A stretch of 5,681 nt of DNA from Bacteroidota bacterium (GTDB taxonomy: Bacteria; Bacteroidota; Bacteroidia; Bacteroidales; B18-G4), in NCBI GenBank assembly GCA_003648575.1, contig QMPN01000201.1, positions 1 through 5,681 on the forward strand, in the 5' to 3' direction. This document shows, one piece after another, positions 1 through 5,681 of this stretch. The translations under genes and the position numbers were made by a program. Below the pieces are notes generated by a model. It did not search any database, was not told the DNA's origin, and saw only the letters and a list, made by a program, of their open reading frames with translations. Positions within the stretch are counted from its first letter, which is position 1, and every line of letters begins with the position of its first letter.

Positions 1-125
1 GTGGAAGTCAGATACCAGAAAAACGAAGAACGAGATGCAAAGTATTTCTGACTTCTGGTATCATTCTTCTGACTTCAAGTACTATTCTTCTGCCTTCTGG
101 TATCATTCTTCTGATATCAAAGTTC
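1..125. repeat. Long direct repeat, copy 1
   Basis: This is the first copy of a ~125-bp direct repeat whose second copy starts 148 bp later at 149. Aligned by eye without gaps, 113 of 125 positions match; the first 76 bases differ at only two positions (34 and 71). The copy begins with a segment (1-50) containing the arm GAAGTCAGATACCAGAA at 4-20, followed by three 21-bp tandem units (51-113) and a short tail. GATACCAGAA at 11-20 is the exact reverse complement of TTCTGGTATC at 53-62, so a stem can form. The copy starts at the first base of the window, so the repeat may extend further left. No protein gene is supported here. This could be a Bacteroidota intergenic repeat family; whether it is dispersed in the genome cannot be seen. 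Confidence 0.9.
51..113. repeat. 21-bp tandem repeat, three units (in copy 1)
   Basis: Three contiguous 21-bp units lie at 51-71, 72-92 and 93-113. The first reads ACTTCTGGTATCATTCTTCTG; the second is the most diverged (CAAGTACT replaces CTGGTATCA-like bases in its middle), and the third differs from the first only at its first base. A period of 21 is a multiple of three, so one minus-strand frame stays open as a heptapeptide repeat. I regard that as a by-product of the repeat. Confidence 0.88.
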
Positions 126-148
126 CTCTTCTTATTAATAAACCGGCC

Positions 149-273
149 GTGGAAGTCAGATACCAGAAAAACGAAGAACGAAATGCAAAGTATTTCTGAC
201 TTCTGGTATCATTCTTCTAACTTCTGGTATCATTCTTCTAACTTCTGCTATCGTTCTTCTGGTATCAAACTTC
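149..273. repeat. Long direct repeat, copy 2
   Basis: This is the second copy of the 125-bp repeat, in the same orientation as copy 1 and separated from it by 23 bp (126-148). That spacer includes the palindromes TTATTAATAA (132-141) and CGGCCG (144-149, the last base being the first of this copy). The left 76 bases are nearly identical to copy 1. The 21-bp tandem part has diverged more, which suggests recent duplication of the whole block with continued change in the tandem units. It ends about 25 bp before the promoter of the large secreted-protein gene. Confidence 0.9.
199..261. repeat. 21-bp tandem repeat, three units (in copy 2)
   Basis: The same 21-bp unit occurs three times at 199-219, 220-240 and 241-261. 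The first two units here are identical to each other; the third has two internal changes plus a different last base. Fully identical neighbouring units, unlike the array at 51-113, suggest unit-level slippage or gene conversion after the larger block duplicated. Confidence 0.88.
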
Positions 274-297
274 AATTGCTACAAAAAGCTCCCCCTC

Positions 298-328
298 TTC
301 AAATTACATGTATTTTATCGTAAATTTG
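298..328 (+). promoter_or_regulatory. Promoter of the secreted beta-propeller gene
   Basis: TAAATTTG at 321-328 matches the Bacteroidota primary-sigma -7 consensus TAnnTTTG exactly. Exactly 20 nt upstream lies TTC (298-300), one base off the -33 core TTG. The predicted start of transcription is near 333-336, giving a leader of under 25 nt with A/T-rich AATTAATTAAC just before the ATG and no Shine-Dalgarno site, as is usual in this phylum. The promoter lies just downstream of the repeat block. Confidence 0.6.
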
Positions 329-352
329 TTGCTGAAACCTAATTAATTAACA

Positions 353-3300
353 ATGAAAAAAGCACTGCTCCTAACTGCCACGGCAGTCCTGGCAAGCCTA
401 TGTATTTGGGCACAGGGAACGACCGAAAACAACACTCCTGATTACAAAAGTTATCCGTACTGGATAGAGATGATGCAGGATGAGACTATCAACTTCTTCG
501 AAGTACAAACAGCCTTCAACACCTACTGGGAAGGCCGTGAGGTTACCAAAGGCAGCGGATTCAAGCCGTATAAGCGATGGGAATATATGATGCAATTCCG
601 CATCAAACCCAATGGGGAACGTCTTCCCTCCGATTACCTCTGGAAGGAATATCATAAATTTTTGGAGAATAACACTGCTGCGAAATCACCTGCAGGAGAC
701 TGGGAAAACCTAGGACCATTTAACATTCCTAATGCCAAAGGATATCAGGGTCTTGGCAGGCTCAACGCCATTGCTTTCCATCCTACAGACCCCAACACCA
801 TTTTCGCAGGGGCACCCGCCGGCGGGATGTGGATCACCAACGATGGCGGGATCACATGGACAAGCTATTGCGATAAGCTCCCCACCCTTGGGGTGTCATC
901 TATTGCTGTTGATCACACCAATCCCGACATTATTTATATGGGAACCGGCGACAGAGATGCAGGTGATGCTCTCGGCATTGGGGTGCTCAAATCCACCGAT
1001 GGAGGTGTTAACTGGACTGAAGCCAATACCGGCATGGGGAATGCCACCGTGGGCAGGATGATCATCCACCCTACGAATGAAAACAAACTCTATGCTGCCA
1101 CTTCAGTGGGAATCTTTGTCACAACCGACGGAGCACAAAACTGGACACAGCAGATCAATGGAAATTTCAAAGAGATCCTGTTCAAAACTGATGATCCCGA
1201 AACCATGTATGCCAGCAAAGGCGGCAATTTCTATAAAACCATTAATGGAGGCGATGAATGGATCCAGATCACAAATGGCCTGGCCAGCAGTTCCAGGGGT
1301 GTGATCGCAGTAACTTCTTCCAATACCGAGGTGGTGTATTTCCTTACCACCGGTGGAAGTGAATTCAAAGCACTCTACCGCTCTTCTGACGCCGGTGACA
1401 GCTTTACTGAAATGTCGAACTCCCCCAATATTATGAGCTGGGGCTGCGATGGTGGCAGCGGTGGCCAGGCATGGTACGATCTTGATATTGCAGCCGACCC
1501 GCAGGATGAAAATACCATTTTTGCAGGCGGTGTAAACTGTTTCAAATCAACAGACGGAGGAGCGACATGGGATATCAGCTCACACTGGTGGGGTGATTGC
1601 GGAGTACCAGCGGTACATGCCGACCTACACATACTGGAATATAATCCTGCTGACGGAAGACTTTATACCGGAAACGACGGTGGTATTTACTGGACCGCCA
1701 ACGGAGGTACCAACTGGACCGTGATCACAGATGGCATGCCCATCAGCCAGGTATACAGGATCGGGCAGAGCGCAACAGTAAAAGACCTGGTAATAAACGG
1801 ATACCAGGATAACGGGACTTCCACCCTCAATGGGACCGAATGGGATTTTACCCGTGGTGGCGATGGCTTCGAATGTATCATCGACCCAACAGATTCGAAA
1901 TACAGCTATGCATCACTATATTATGGCAACGTGGCTCGTTATTATAATAATAATTACCAGATAGATGTTTGCCGGGAAGGCATATATGGTATCAATGAAG
2001 CCGGTGCCTGGATCACGCCATACATCCTGGATGAATATGACCCGGATATCATGTTTATCGGTTACAAAAATATCTGGCGCTGCAACAATGTGAAGGCCGG
2101 AGCAGGACAGATTTCCTGGAAGAAAGTATCGGCATTCAGCAACAATGATAATATGGCAGTGGTAGAGCAATCCCCTGCCAATCCTGAAATTCTGTACACC
2201 GGAAAATATAATGGTTCTGTGTTTCGTACCGATGACGCATACAGCAGCAACCCATTATGGATAGATATTACAACTAACCTGCCACAAGGCGGAACAGCAG
2301 GAGATATTGAGGCTCATCCCTTCGACGAAAACACCGTTTATATCGCACTTGGAAATGACATTTACAAGAGCATTGACAAGGGACTTAGCTGGGTAGATAT
2401 AAGTTCTAACCTGCCAAGTATCAACCTTACTTCCATAGCATATTACAAAAACAGTCAGGAAGGCCTTTACGTAGGCTCTGACCTCGGCGTATTTTATAAA
2501 GAATATGGCATGACCGATTGGATATGGTTCAACGAAGGACTACCGGTGGATGCTTCGGTTCGTGAGATCGAGATCTATTACCATCCCGACAGTATTAGCG
2601 GAGATGCAATAAGGGCAGGAACTTACGGACGGGGTCTTTGGGGTTCTGATATGTGGGCCGGGACTCCCGAAGTCGCATTTTCAAGCTCCGAAACGGTGAT
2701 TCCTCCCAATTGTGCCATCGATTTTTATAATATGTCGACGGGCTTGCCTCATTTCTTCAACTGGACATTTGAAGGCGGAACACCCGGAACTTCTTCCGAT
2801 ATGAATCCATTGGACATTAATTACGATAGCCCGGGAACCTATGCGGTTGCCCTGAAGGTGTGGAATGAGTTTGGACAGGATTCAACCTATGTTGCAGGCT
2901 ATATCACCGTGAGTGATGATATACTGCCGGAAGTTTACTTCGAAGCTGATGACCCTGCACCCTGTGGCAGTGACGTGATCCACTTCACGGATCAAACGCT
3001 TAACTGCCCCGATACATGGCAATGGGAATTCGATCCGGACAATGTTACTTACATGAGTGGGACAAATGCCAATTCGCAGTCACCCACCGTGCAATTCAAT
3101 GGTTCAGGAACATATTCTGTTACGCTCACAGCGGAAAATGCCAACGGACCGGGAAGCCTGACCAAAACTGATTATGTAGCTATTGGCGGCTTGATACTGC
3201 CCTTTACCGAAGATTTCGAAGAGGGATCCTTCGACAATAAAGGCTGGACCGTAGAGAATCCAGATTCAGACATCACATGGGACATTACAAATGTTGATGG

Positions 3301-4000
3301 TAACGAACCCGGAAACCAGGCTGCCTGGGTGAATATTATTAATAACAATAACCTGGGTACCCGAGACATGTTGATCTCACCAGCCATGAATTTTAGCAAT
3401 TATAATTCACTTGGACTATTCTTCCAGCATGCCTATGCGAGCAAGTATCCCTTTGTAGATACACTGATTGTGAAAATATCAACAGATTGTGGTGCAAACT
3501 GGACCAGGCTTTATTCGGCTGCACTCGAAGAACTGGAGACTGCGCCTCCATCCATCTTGCCATTCGTACCTCAAACAGAAGACGACTGGTGTGGTTCAGG
3601 ATATGGAAATGATTGTATTTTCCTTGACCTGAGCGATTATGCAATGGAAAGCAGCGTGAAGATCGCCTTTGAAACCTATGCATTTCGTGGGAACAATATC
3701 TATATCGATAATATTGAGGTTTCCAACCTGGTGGGTCTGAATGATCATATTGTGGATGATCAGCAGGTATATATCTATCCAAATCCATCCGATGGCATCT
3801 TTAACATCATCCTTCCCGACAGGACGGAGGCACTACGGATGAGTGTTCAGAATGTGAATGGCCAGTTGATGTACACAGAGAAAATAGGTACCGATAGTGA
3901 TTTCAGCCGCGTTGATGCAAGCGGATTCCCCCGGGGGATATATTTTATCAGCTTCGTTTCTAACGAATTAAATGTAACACGCAAGATCATAGTCCACTAA
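353..4000 (+). CDS. Secreted sortilin/BNR-type beta-propeller protein with two PKD domains, jelly-roll domain and T9SS type A sorting domain
   Basis: The 1215-residue protein is predicted to be exported by Sec and then secreted or surface-attached by the type IX system. Residues 1-21 are a signal peptide (MKK, hydrophobic core, cleavage near WAQ). Residues 30-80 match a Trp/Tyr-rich N-terminal region common in these Bacteroidota proteins (FFEVQTAFNTYWEGR, KRWEYMM). Residues ~115-765 form the propeller. Asp-boxes (S/T-x-D-x-G-x-x-W) or variants start at 162, 214, 257, 296, 344, 399, 448, 625 and 673. Family signatures include HADLH (422-426), GYQDNG (483-488) and GGDGF (502-506). PKD domains lie at ~773-855 (NWTFEGGTP) and ~858-946, and a choice-of-anchor-J/MAM-like jelly roll at ~949-1125. 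The T9SS signal is ~1139-1215 (YPNPSDG start, KIIVH end). Such proteins are often labelled glycosyl hydrolase from the Asp-boxes alone; I see no firm catalytic evidence, and adhesion or glycan binding is equally possible. The lipobox-like LASLC lacks a small residue before Cys. Confidence 0.9.
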   Translation: MKKALLLTATAVLASLCIWAQGTTENNTPDYKSYPYWIEMMQDETINFFEVQTAFNTYWEGREVTKGSGFKPYKRWEYMMQFRIKPNGERLPSDYLWKEYHKFLENNTAAKSPAGDWENLGPFNIPNAKGYQGLGRLNAIAFHPTDPNTIFAGAPAGGMWITNDGGITWTSYCDKLPTLGVSSIAVDHTNPDIIYMGTGDRDAGDALGIGVLKSTDGGVNWTEANTGMGNATVGRMIIHPTNENKLYAATSVGIFVTTDGAQNWTQQINGNFKEILFKTDDPETMYASKGGNFYKTINGGDEWIQITNGLASSSRGVIAVTSSNTEVVYFLTTGGSEFKALYRSSDAGDSFTEMSNSPNIMSWGCDGGSGGQAWYDLDIAADPQDENTIFAGGVNCFKSTDGGATWDISSHWWGDCGVPAVHADLHILEYNPADGRLYTGNDGGIYWTANGGTNWTVITDGMPISQVYRIGQSATVKDLVINGYQDNGTSTLNGTEWDFTRGGDGFECIIDPTDSKYSYASLYYGNVARYYNNNYQIDVCREGIYGINEAGAWITPYILDEYDPDIMFIGYKNIWRCNNVKAGAGQISWKKVSAFSNNDNMAVVEQSPANPEILYTGKYNGSVFRTDDAYSSNPLWIDITTNLPQGGTAGDIEAHPFDENTVYIALGNDIYKSIDKGLSWVDISSNLPSINLTSIAYYKNSQEGLYVGSDLGVFYKEYGMTDWIWFNEGLPVDASVREIEIYYHPDSISGDAIRAGTYGRGLWGSDMWAGTPEVAFSSSETVIPPNCAIDFYNMSTGLPHFFNWTFEGGTPGTSSDMNPLDINYDSPGTYAVALKVWNEFGQDSTYVAGYITVSDDILPEVYFEADDPAPCGSDVIHFTDQTLNCPDTWQWEFDPDNVTYMSGTNANSQSPTVQFNGSGTYSVTLTAENANGPGSLTKTDYVAIGGLILPFTEDFEEGSFDNKGWTVENPDSDITWDITNVDGNEPGNQAAWVNIINNNNLGTRDMLISPAMNFSNYNSLGLFFQHAYASKYPFVDTLIVKISTDCGANWTRLYSAALEELETAPPSILPFVPQTEDDWCGSGYGNDCIFLDLSDYAMESSVKIAFETYAFRGNNIYIDNIEVSNLVGLNDHIVDDQQVYIYPNPSDGIFNIILPDRTEALRMSVQNVNGQLMYTEKIGTDSDFSRVDASGFPRGIYFISFVSNELNVTRKIIVH

Positions 4001-4014
4001 ACAGAATCCTGATT

Positions 4015-4719
4015 ATGCAGTTATTTTATGCACATGAGCTGAAAGGAGATCTTCATACCCTTGAGGAACAGGAATCGAAGCATATTATCCGTGTGTTGCG
4101 CATGAAATGTGGAGACACTATTATGCTGACTGATGGTGCAGGAAAGATGTGTACCGGGGAACTGGTAAACGAAGATCCGCGCCGTTGTGAGGTCAGGATC
4201 AAGGAAGTGCAGGAGGATTTTGGTAAAAGGTGCTTCCAGCTACATGTTGCTATCGCACCCACTAAAAACATCAATCGTTTTGAATGGTTCCTGGAGAAAG
4301 CAACAGAGATAGGTATCGATGAGATCACTCCCCTGATATGCAGTCGCTCTGAACGCAAGGTAATAAAGACTGAACGCCTGTATAAGGTGATTACGGCTGC
4401 TATGAAACAATCTGTGAAGGCATATCTTCCCCTTCTAAACGAAGCCACATTCTTTAAGGAGTTTGTTACGGCAAAGCATGACGGTCAGAAATTTATTGCC
4501 TATGTAGAGAAAGGAGAACATCCCTCATTAAAATCACTGTATAACGTTCCTGGAGATGCCACTATCCTGATAGGGCCCGAAGGGGACTTCAGTCCGGAGG
4601 AGGTAGAACTTGCCAGGGAAAACGGATTTGATGTAGTGAGCCTTGGCAACAGCAGGCTGCGGACAGAAACGGCCGGGGTGGTGGCGGTGCATACGCTAAC
4701 CCTGATGAATAGCGAATAG
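4015..4719 (+). CDS. rsmE: 16S rRNA (uracil(1498)-N(3))-methyltransferase
   Basis: RsmE transfers a methyl group from S-adenosylmethionine to N3 of U1498 in 16S rRNA of the small ribosomal subunit, in the cytoplasm. The 234-residue length is normal for the family. An N-terminal PUA-like RNA-binding domain (~1-70) carries ESKHIIRVLRM (20-30). The SPOUT catalytic domain follows, with EKATEIGIDEITPL (94-107) and SRSER (110-114), then IGPEGDFSPEE (186-196) and LGNSRLRTETAG (210-221), the trefoil-knot SAM-binding signatures. All key motifs are intact. The ATG at 4015 gives a full N-terminus. It starts 14 nt after the secreted-protein gene with no promoter or terminator evident, so read-through is likely. 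A DUF4159 gene follows, a pairing I recall as common in Bacteroidota. Confidence 0.97.
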   Translation: MQLFYAHELKGDLHTLEEQESKHIIRVLRMKCGDTIMLTDGAGKMCTGELVNEDPRRCEVRIKEVQEDFGKRCFQLHVAIAPTKNINRFEWFLEKATEIGIDEITPLICSRSERKVIKTERLYKVITAAMKQSVKAYLPLLNEATFFKEFVTAKHDGQKFIAYVEKGEHPSLKSLYNVPGDATILIGPEGDFSPEEVELARENGFDVVSLGNSRLRTETAGVVAVHTLTLMNSE

Positions 4720-4766
4720 AGAACAAGGAATAAGAACATTGAAAGGTTTTATACGTTAATTCTTAG

Positions 4767-5420
4767 ATGAAAAGGATATTTTTCTTACTTATGCTAGCCA
4801 TGTTGGCGTCGACGGCTCCGCTCATGGCACAGTTGCAGATTGCCCTGCTGAAATATAACGGAGGTGGCGACTGGTATGCCAATCCCACTTCCCTGCCAAA
4901 CCTTATCAAATTCTGCAACCAGAACCTCGGTACGCAACTCGAAGAAGATTATGCAACGGTAGAGGTAAGCAGTCCGGACATTTTCAACTATCCTTTTGTC
5001 CATATGACTGGCCATGGTAATGTGGTCTTCTCAGCCAGGGAGGTGAAAAACCTCAGGGAATACCTGGTTTCAGGTGGATTTCTTCACATCGATGACAATT
5101 ATGGGCTTGACAAGTTCATCCGCCCACAAATGAAAAAAATCTTTCCCGAGTTGGATTTTGTGGAACTCCCTTTCGATCATCCGATCTATCATCAGAAATA
5201 TGCCTTTCCCAAAGGCCTTCCAAAGGTTCATGAGCACGACGACAAAGCCCCGCAGGGGTTTGGGATTATATATGAGGGCAGGCTGGTTTGCTTTTATACT
5301 TTCGAATGTGACCTTGGCGACGGATGGGAAGAAGCAGCCGTTCATAAAGACTCTGAAGAAACCAGGTTAAAAGCGCTGCAGATGGGAGCGAATATTATTC
5401 AATATGTATTTCGGCAGTAG
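4767..5420 (+). CDS. Exported DUF4159 domain protein
   Basis: The 217-residue protein has a signal peptide (1-21 or 22, MKRIFFLLMLAML core, cleavage near LMAQ), so the mature part is probably periplasmic. The rest is one DUF4159 domain, with the characteristic KYNGGGDWYANPTSLPNL (29-46), YPFVHMTGHGNVVFS (75-89), GGFLHIDDNYG (103-113), HPIYHQK (138-144), KVHEHDD (153-159), GFGIIYEGR (164-172) and ECDLGDGWE (180-188). The many conserved His, Asp and Glu residues would suit metal or ligand binding, but no reaction is established. By topology (GHG after a strand, GGFLHIDD) it recalls class I glutamine-amidotransferase/ThuA-like folds; that is inference. A TAG directly upstream in frame (4764-4766) fixes the start. 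It lies 47 nt after rsmE without a clear promoter, so co-transcription is likely. Confidence 0.92.
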   Translation: MKRIFFLLMLAMLASTAPLMAQLQIALLKYNGGGDWYANPTSLPNLIKFCNQNLGTQLEEDYATVEVSSPDIFNYPFVHMTGHGNVVFSAREVKNLREYLVSGGFLHIDDNYGLDKFIRPQMKKIFPELDFVELPFDHPIYHQKYAFPKGLPKVHEHDDKAPQGFGIIYEGRLVCFYTFECDLGDGWEEAAVHKDSEETRLKALQMGANIIQYVFRQ

Positions 5421-5449
5421 GTTCAGGTGTATGGCTTAAGGTCTGAACC
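5420..5449 (+). other. Hairpin at the stop codon of the DUF4159 gene
   Basis: GGTTCAG (5420-5426, beginning on the last base of the TAG stop) is perfectly complementary to CTGAACC (5443-5449), leaving a 16-nt loop. No T-run follows, so it is not an intrinsic terminator by itself. It could protect the 3' end of the mRNA or be chance. Confidence 0.35.
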
Positions 5450-5477
5450 GGATGTTCGCACTCCTCATACCCCAAAC

Positions 5478-5513
5478 AAAAAAAAAGCTGCCCCCAAAAG
5501 GACAGCCTTTTTT
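5478..5513 (+). terminator. Intrinsic terminator of the plus-strand genes
   Basis: GCTGCCC (5487-5493) pairs with GGACAGC (5500-5506) with one C/A mismatch around a CCAAAA loop. Six T (5508-5513) follow after one C. Nine A (5478-5486) precede the stem, so it could also act on minus-strand transcripts. It lies 58 nt after the DUF4159 stop codon and is the only good plus-strand terminator I see in the window. Confidence 0.75.
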
Positions 5514-5543
5514 CCACGATTATAAGATTTGATTAAGGCAATT

Positions 5544-5619
5544 AAAAAAAGCCCGGACTTTGGTAGTTGCTGGCAGCTTTTGAGTACAAGATTTGGCAAT
5601 GCTTTCAGTATCCGGGCTT
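5544..5619 (-). terminator. Terminator stem closing the small RNA
   Basis: The 9-bp perfect stem 5619-5611/5557-5549 has five consecutive GC pairs inside it and is followed on the minus strand by T at 5550-5544 (seven in all, two of them within the stem). The 53-nt loop is far longer than in ordinary intrinsic terminators, which suggests that this stem is also the body of the RNA. On the plus strand the second arm is followed by AAATG, with no T-run, so the signal is strand-specific. Confidence 0.55.
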
Positions 5620-5626
5620 AAATGTT
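5544..5626 (-). ncRNA. Putative small RNA, ~83 nt, family not recognised
   Basis: On the minus strand, transcription would start near 5626-5625, a few bases after a consensus promoter, and end in the T-run at 5550-5544. The RNA would begin with a short AACATTT leader. AAGCCCGGA (5619-5611) then pairs perfectly with TCCGGGCTT (5557-5549), closing a 53-nt interior. The interior is rich in A and C and mostly single-stranded by eye; TTGC (near 5598-5595) could pair with GCAA (near 5570-5567). The interior lacks the SRP tetraloop region, tRNA T-arm and tmRNA signatures, and I find no plausible coding frame. It may be a trans-acting or protein-binding regulatory RNA. The alternative is a long-looped terminator for a gene right of the window, but the promoter immediately upstream argues for an independent unit. 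Confidence 0.55.
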
Positions 5627-5630
5627 AACA

Positions 5631-5662
5631 CAAATATAATACAATTATTACATATCCGCAAC
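5631..5662 (-). promoter_or_regulatory. Minus-strand promoter of the putative small RNA
   Basis: Read on the minus strand, GTTG (5662-5659) is followed by exactly 20 nt and then TATATTTG (5638-5631). This matches the Bacteroidota primary-sigma pattern TTTG-N19-21-TAnnTTTG with one mismatch in the -33 box and a perfect -7 box. The 8-bp palindrome TGTTAACA (5630-5623) covers the expected start site and could be an operator, though a palindrome of this length can arise by chance. Confidence 0.6.
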
Positions 5663-5681
5663 ATTTTTTTAAGTATTCGTA

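Noticed and set aside
1..51. Short GTG-started plus-strand frame of 16 codons, repeated at 149-199
   Set aside because: Both copies lie within the direct repeat, are very short, have no leader or promoter, and end in TGA at the same repeat position. They are explained by the duplication.
51..261. CRISPR array
   Set aside because: The 21-bp units are contiguous with no unique spacers, and the 148-bp period is made of repeated, not variable, sequence. No cas gene is present.
369..403. Lipoprotein signal in the large secreted protein (Cys at residue 17)
   Set aside because: The residue before the Cys is Leu, not Gly, Ala or Ser, and the T9SS C-terminal domain already gives a surface route. A standard signal-peptidase I site near WAQ fits better.
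732..1061. 109-codon plus-strand frame overlapping the propeller
   Set aside because: It is an out-of-frame reading of the Asp-box region, rich in Pro and Gly, with no homology I recognise.
3393..3788. 131-codon minus-strand open frame inside the secreted-protein gene
   Set aside because: It is antisense to the jelly-roll and linker part of a clearly coding frame, its composition is not protein-like, and it has no promoter. It is a shadow frame.
4053..4448. 131-codon minus-strand open frame inside rsmE
   Set aside because: It is antisense to conserved RsmE motifs and has a Ser/Arg-rich composition typical of shadow frames.
5521..5535. Plus-strand promoter with AAGATTTG as -7 box
   Set aside because: The leading T of TAnnTTTG is missing and no TTG lies 19-21 nt upstream. 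It would also place the T-run of the small RNA on the wrong strand.
5544..5626. tRNA or tRNA-like gene, suggested by the paired ends
   Set aside because: There is no T-arm consensus (GGTTCGA..), no D-arm or anticodon arm and no 3' CCA position. The stem is followed by a T-run instead.
5544..5626. Small SRP RNA (ffs)
   Set aside because: The conserved GGAAGGAAGCAGC-type region that defines the SRP RNA apical domain is absent on both strands.

Overview
The window looks like chromosomal DNA of a Bacteroidota bacterium, probably an environmental Bacteroidales-like or Marinilabiliales-like lineage. The evidence is a large exported protein ending in a type IX secretion (T9SS) sorting domain, promoters of the Bacteroidota sigma type (TTG, about 20 nt, TAnnTTTG), A/T-rich leaders without Shine-Dalgarno sites, and the rsmE-DUF4159 gene pair. 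I cannot name the genus from sequence alone.

Layout. Positions 1-297 hold no convincing gene. They carry a nested repeat: two ~125-bp direct repeats spaced 148 bp apart, each containing three tandem 21-bp units. A good Bacteroidota promoter follows (298-328) and drives a 1215-residue secreted beta-propeller protein (353-4000). That protein has a signal peptide, many Asp-box (BNR/sortilin-like) repeats, two PKD domains, a jelly-roll domain and a C-terminal T9SS type A signal. After 14 nt comes rsmE (4015-4719), a 16S rRNA U1498 methyltransferase. After a further 47 nt comes an exported DUF4159 protein (4767-5420). All three genes lie on the plus strand, no terminator is visible between them, and they may share a transcript, which ends at a hairpin/T-run at 5478-5513.

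The right end (5514-5681) is the most interesting part. On the minus strand a near-perfect Bacteroidota promoter (GTTG-N20-TATATTTG, 5662-5631) sits directly before a ~83-nt segment. The 5' end of that segment pairs with its 3' end in a perfect 9-bp GC-rich stem followed by seven T. It contains no plausible reading frame and looks like a self-contained small RNA gene of a type I do not recognise, transcribed toward the three-gene unit.

The three proteins show no evident joint function. RsmE is a cytoplasmic housekeeping enzyme, DUF4159 is exported and of unknown role, and the giant protein is secreted or attached to the cell surface. I see no defence system, mobile-element enzyme, CRISPR array, tRNA or rRNA.
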